DNA of 10,036 nt from a bacterium (GTDB lineage Bacteria > Vulcanimicrobiota > Xenobia > Xenobiales > Xenobiaceae): positions 1-10,036 of the forward strand of contig JAFSXH010000271.1 in the NCBI GenBank assembly GCA_017444165.1, given 5' to 3'. Below are positions 7,239 through 10,036 of this stretch, piece after piece; the first letter of the stretch is position 1, and every line of letters starts with the position of its first letter. The position numbers were made by a program, and so were the translations under genes. The notes under the pieces were generated by a model. The model worked only from the letters and a program-made list of their open reading frames with translations. It made no database searches and had not been told where the DNA came from.

Positions 7239-7889
7239 ATGTATTTTTCCAGAGTGCTGTTAGATACTAATCGTCGCAGTACTATAATAGCCTTAGCTTC
7301 TCTCAATAAGTTGCACGGTGCTATTGAGATGGCTTTTCCTGGGCCGCGCCAACATAAAATTTGGCGTATAGACGTACTGGGCGGAAAGACATATTTGCTG
7401 ATTTTGAGCCAGTCTAAACCCGAATTATCTTCTCTTTTTAAACAGTTCGGACCCGAAGGAGAGTCTGCTACTTGGGAGACCAAAGATTACGATCCGCTGT
7501 TGCAACGCATAACACAAGGCAGTTGCTGGCACTTTCGTTTGGTGGCTAATCCTACGTTGAGCCAGGCGAGAAATAATGATGGTGAACGTAAGCGTGGAAA
7601 AGTGATGGGCCATATCACGACTGCTTACCAAGAGAAATGGCTCTTAGATCGGGCAGAAAAACACGGTTTTTTACTTAATAATGAAGAATTTCGTGTTGTA
7701 AAAAATGGATGGCTTCACTTTCGCAAGGGCAATGATAAATATTTTGTCTCTATCCTATCCGCTACTTATGATGGAATTTTAACGGTTAGTGATGTAGAGC
7801 TTTTTCGTGAAACATTGGTAAATGGTTTGGGACGTGGCAAGGCCTACGGTCAAGGCATGTTGACTATCGCCAAACCTGCAGCTTGGTGA
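7239..7889 (+). CDS. cas6e: CRISPR RNA endoribonuclease Cas6e (Cse3/CasE)
   Basis: Cas6e cuts pre-crRNA at the base of each repeat hairpin and stays bound to the 3' hairpin of the product. The 216 residues match the family (~200-220). N-terminal MYFSRVLL is the first strand of the tandem RRM fold. SLNKLHGAIEMAFPG (21-35) contains the catalytic-type His H26, at the same number as in T. thermophilus Cse3. The C-terminus has the glycine-rich RNA-binding loop NGLGRGKAYGQGMLT (195-209). The Tyr three residues before the His, which helps catalysis in T. thermophilus and is Y17 in E. coli, is N23 here. GGAGGAG (7227-7233) lies 5 nt before the ATG. The 27-bp gap after cas5e is the largest in the operon, with no terminator. 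The stop is 1 bp before cas1. Confidence 0.95.
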   Translation: MYFSRVLLDTNRRSTIIALASLNKLHGAIEMAFPGPRQHKIWRIDVLGGKTYLLILSQSKPELSSLFKQFGPEGESATWETKDYDPLLQRITQGSCWHFRLVANPTLSQARNNDGERKRGKVMGHITTAYQEKWLLDRAEKHGFLLNNEEFRVVKNGWLHFRKGNDKYFVSILSATYDGILTVSDVELFRETLVNGLGRGKAYGQGMLTIAKPAAW

Positions 7890-7890
7890 A

Positions 7891-8844
7891 ATGAACGATA
7901 AGATTGGAATGCTCCGTCCTGAATTGCAGGCTTTGCCTCAAATTCGCGACAGAATGACTTTTTTATATCTTGAGCATTGTAAATTAAATAGAGAAGATAG
8001 TGCTATTACAGCTTCTGGGGTAAATGGTGTTATCCATGTGCCAGCGGCTTCTATTTCGGTTTTGTTGCTCGGTCCAGGAACAAATGTGAGTCATCGTGCG
8101 ATAGAATTGATCGGCGATTCTGGAGTCAGTGTCATATGGGTGGGAGAACATGGTGTGCGTTTTTATGCCTCTGGTCGTTCTCTGACCCATTCATCCAGGC
8201 TTTTAATTCGTCAAGCAGAGTTATGCAGCAATCAACGCAAACACCTAGAAGTGGCGAGAAAGATGTATGCTATGCGTTTTCCTGGTGAAGATGTCTCTAA
8301 CTTATCCATGCAACAATTGCGCGGAAGAGAGGGCAGTCGAATTCGCAGGGTGTACAGTCTGTGTTCAAAGGAATACAACATTCCGTGGAGACATCGCAGT
8401 TTTGATCCCGAAAATTACGATGAAAGTGATGAGATCAATAAAGCCCTTTCGGCCGCTCATACTTGTTTATACGGTCTGGCTCACGCTGTAATCTGTGCTC
8501 TTGGTTGTTCTCCAGGTTTGGGTTTTGTACACGTTGGCCACGAGCTTTCTTTTGTTTATGATATAGCCGACCTTTATAAAGCAGAGGTCACTATTCCCAT
8601 AGCCTTTCAAACGGCCTCTAAACAGGAAGACGATATAGGATCAGCCACAAGGCGCAATGTACGTGACGCTTTCGCTAAGACGCGCATTTTAGAACGTATG
8701 GTTCGCGATATTCATCTGCTACTTCAAGATGATGAGGAGTGTGGGCAAGGTTCACAGCCTACTATCGAGGTATTATACCTTTGGGATGAGCATCGCGAAA
8801 ATTTACCTTCAGGTGTTAATTATCAGAATATCGATGAGGCCTAG
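7891..8844 (+). CDS. cas1: CRISPR integrase Cas1 (type I-E)
   Basis: Cas1 is the metal-dependent integrase that, with Cas2, inserts new spacers at the leader-repeat junction. The 317 residues are close to E. coli Cas1 (305). N-terminal LRPELQALPQIRDRMTFLYLEHC (8-30) is the I-E hallmark. Predicted metal ligands are E147 (LRGREGSR), H214 (GFVHVG) and D227 (FVYDIADLYK). All three sit six residues after E. coli E141, H208 and D221, so the active site appears complete. The start follows the cas6e stop by one base. GGTGA at 7885-7889 is too close to the ATG to work well, so initiation probably depends on ribosomes finishing cas6e. The C-terminal tail beyond ~275 is acidic and variable. Confidence 0.97.
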   Translation: MNDKIGMLRPELQALPQIRDRMTFLYLEHCKLNREDSAITASGVNGVIHVPAASISVLLLGPGTNVSHRAIELIGDSGVSVIWVGEHGVRFYASGRSLTHSSRLLIRQAELCSNQRKHLEVARKMYAMRFPGEDVSNLSMQQLRGREGSRIRRVYSLCSKEYNIPWRHRSFDPENYDESDEINKALSAAHTCLYGLAHAVICALGCSPGLGFVHVGHELSFVYDIADLYKAEVTIPIAFQTASKQEDDIGSATRRNVRDAFAKTRILERMVRDIHLLLQDDEECGQGSQPTIEVLYLWDEHRENLPSGVNYQNIDEA

Positions 8845-8849
8845 CGTTG
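8836..8849 (+). promoter_or_regulatory. GAGG ribosome site and TTG start of cas2-dnaQ
   Basis: GAGG (8836-8839), inside the cas1 end, lies 7 nt before TTG 8847. In this frame a stop at 8835-8837 excludes any earlier start, and no ATG or GTG occurs before the conserved Cas2 sequence begins. TTG is therefore the only reasonable start and yields MIVICLTNCPPKLRG. A weak start may keep Cas2-DnaQ lower than Cas1. Confidence 0.7.
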
Positions 8850-9743
8850 ATCGTAATCTGTTTAACTAATTGTCCTCCAAAGTTGCGCGGAGATCTCACT
8901 AAATGGCTTCTGGAGGTAAATACTGGCGTCTATGTAGGCAATATTAACGCCAGAGTGCGCGATGAGCTGTGGAAGAGAATTACAGAAAATATTCGCTCAG
9001 GACAAGCAACAATGGTTTTCAGCTCTTCAGGTGAACAACGCATGGATTTTCGCGTCCATAATACCACTTGGAAACCTGTAGATTTTGATGGATTGAAACT
9101 GATCGCTCGTCCTAACTTAGAGACAGCACCTGATGAAGACAGAGTAAATCTCTCTAAAGGTTTCAGTAAAGCAGCCAAATTTAGAACAATTAGACAAATG
9201 CGACATTCTGCATCACAAAATCAGTTTCCATATGCTTACACAATTGTTGATCTGGAAACAACAGGTTTAAATTACAGTAGTGACACAATAATCGAAATTG
9301 CTGCCCTTCGAGTTAGAGGAGGGATAGTTGAAGCTGAGTTTAATTACTTGGTTAATCCAAATCGTTCGATTCCTGACAAGATTGTTGAATTGACTGGTAT
9401 AAGTCAAGATTTAGCAATTGAAAACGGAATGCCTCTGGAGATGGTACTTACAAAGTTTACAGAATTTATAGAAAAAGATAAGTTGTTATGTTGGAATGCG
9501 CCTTTCGACATATCTTTTCTTCAAATTGGATGTAAAAATTGTGGTATACCGATCATACGCAACAGAGCTGAAGATCTAATGAAACTTGCAAAAAGACACT
9601 TAAAAGGTTTGCCTAGTTATCGTCTTCGAGATGTTGCTAAAAGTATGGGGATCAAATTTGAAGATAAACATAGGGCCCTAAGTGACTGTTATTTGGCTCA
9701 AGCTGTCTTTAAGAAGTTGAATGAAAATTCTTCCGATGAATGA
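8847..9743 (+). CDS. cas2: Cas2 fused to a DnaQ-like DEDDh 3'-5' exonuclease
   Basis: Residues 1 to ~92 are a Cas2e domain (TNCPPKLRGDLTKWLLEVNTGVYVG, 7-31; VDFDGLKLI, 78-86), the dimeric centre of the Cas1-Cas2 integrase. A basic linker (~93-127, with KAAKFRTIRQMRH) leads to a DnaQ/RNase T-type exonuclease (~128-292). Its DEDDh residues are all visible: D135 and E137 (VDLETTG), D221 (WNAPFD), H275 and D280 (HRALSD). Such fusions are known in type I-E systems, for example in Streptococcus thermophilus and Megasphaera, where the exonuclease trims prespacer 3' ends before integration. The 298 residues match a two-domain protein (~95 + ~170 plus linker) with no frameshift. The gene follows cas1 by 2 bp and ends only 22 bp before the first repeat, so its 3' end may overlap the CRISPR leader. 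Confidence 0.95.
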   Translation: MIVICLTNCPPKLRGDLTKWLLEVNTGVYVGNINARVRDELWKRITENIRSGQATMVFSSSGEQRMDFRVHNTTWKPVDFDGLKLIARPNLETAPDEDRVNLSKGFSKAAKFRTIRQMRHSASQNQFPYAYTIVDLETTGLNYSSDTIIEIAALRVRGGIVEAEFNYLVNPNRSIPDKIVELTGISQDLAIENGMPLEMVLTKFTEFIEKDKLLCWNAPFDISFLQIGCKNCGIPIIRNRAEDLMKLAKRHLKGLPSYRLRDVAKSMGIKFEDKHRALSDCYLAQAVFKKLNENSSDE

Positions 9744-9765
9744 CGAAAATGCCGAAAGAACTAGT
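9744..9765 (+). promoter_or_regulatory. Short leader segment between cas2-dnaQ and the first repeat
   Basis: Just 22 bp (CGAAAATGCC...AACTAGT) lie between the TGA and repeat 1. Repeat polarity (hairpin then GTGATCC on the + strand, as in E. coli and S. thermophilus I-E arrays) puts the leader on this side. I see no convincing sigma-70 promoter here or in the last ~100 bp of cas2-dnaQ. Array transcription may come from operon read-through or from a promoter inside the coding region. No clear IHF site is visible. Confidence 0.45.
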
Positions 9766-10036
9766 CTTTTCCCCGCACACGCGGGGGTGATCCTAAGATC
9801 TTCTGCAACCTCTGCAGGCAGGTTCTCTTTTCCCCGCACACGCGGGGGTGATCCTAAGAGGTAGCAATAACTTTCTTTAAGCCTATTCTTTTCCCCGCAC
9901 ACGCGGGGGTGATCCTAATAAAAGAGAGCAGAGAAGGCGGAATCTCTACTTTTCCCCGCACACGCGGGGGTGATCCTAATAAACCTCTTGTGTAGTTGTG
10001 CCATCTCCGCTTTTCCCCGCACACGCGGGGGTGATC
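9766..10036 (+). CRISPR. Type I-E CRISPR array, 5 repeats and 4 spacers visible, continues beyond window
   Basis: The 28-nt repeats begin at 9766, 9827, 9888, 9949 and 10010, exactly 61 bp apart. The fifth lacks its last base at the window edge. The repeat reads CTTTT, then stem CCCCGC, loop ACAC, stem GCGGGG, then GTGATCC; all copies are identical over the visible bases. Spacers are 33 nt: 9794-9826, 9855-9887, 9916-9948 and 9977-10009. The repeat is very like the S. thermophilus CRISPR4 repeat and shares the E. coli I-E hairpin plan. Cas6e cleavage after GCGGGG would leave a 7-nt GTGATCC 5' handle. All four spacers begin with TAA, so the conserved block could be drawn as 31 nt with 30-nt spacers. 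By eye, no spacer matches elsewhere in the window. Confidence 0.99.

Noticed and set aside
9678..9902. Minus-strand frame of 74 residues containing SPPRVRGK and ITPACAGK
   Set aside because: It is the reverse translation of CRISPR repeats plus the end of cas2-dnaQ, a well-known false gene pattern of I-E arrays.
9794..10009. Self-targeting spacers against this window
   Set aside because: Reading the four spacers against the window on both strands by eye gave only short chance matches; a genome-wide search would be needed for other self-targets.

Overview
The window is an almost complete type I-E (Cse/E. coli-type) CRISPR-Cas locus on the + strand. In order it holds cas3, cas8e (cse1/casA), cse2 (casB), cas7e (casC), cas5e (casD), cas6e (casE), cas1 and a cas2-DnaQ exonuclease fusion, then the first five repeats of a CRISPR array that runs off the right edge. 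The eight genes are packed tightly: gaps of 1 to 27 bp and two overlaps, mostly with good Shine-Dalgarno sequences. They look like one co-directional operon that reads into the array.

The left 400 bp are not CRISPR-related. Bases 1-140 look like the right end of an IS200/IS605-family (TnpB-type) transposon. They form a chain of RNA-like hairpins, including a UUCG-capped one, then a 10-bp stem followed by TTCAA, as expected for the omegaRNA/reRNA 3' portion and the cleavable right end. From base 141 the sequence changes abruptly into an in-frame C-terminal fragment of a DUF4143/AAA-type ATPase (78 residues, stop at 375-377), which suggests that the element split this gene. cas3 begins 29 bp after the fragment's stop codon.

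Functionally, Cas8e, Cse2, Cas7e, Cas5e and Cas6e form Cascade. Cas6e cuts the repeat hairpin and the complex finds PAM-flanked DNA. Cas3 (HD nuclease plus helicase) degrades the target. Cas1 and Cas2-DnaQ acquire spacers, the DnaQ domain supplying the 3'-5' trimming exonuclease. Catalytic motifs are present in Cas3, Cas1 and the DnaQ domain, so the system looks intact. The main oddities are: all four visible spacers begin with TAA; only 22 bp separate cas2-dnaQ from the first repeat; cas2-dnaQ uses a TTG start; and Cas6e has Asn where well-studied homologues have a catalytic Tyr.

Organism: moderately low GC, strong AGGAGG-type ribosome sites, a DUF4143 ATPase, an IS605-type end, and a Cas2-DnaQ I-E system with a repeat very like the S. 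thermophilus CRISPR4 repeat. This suggests an anaerobic Firmicute, possibly a Negativicute (Megasphaera/Dialister-like). The assignment is inference with low confidence. The overall system type is known; I see no wholly new defence system here.
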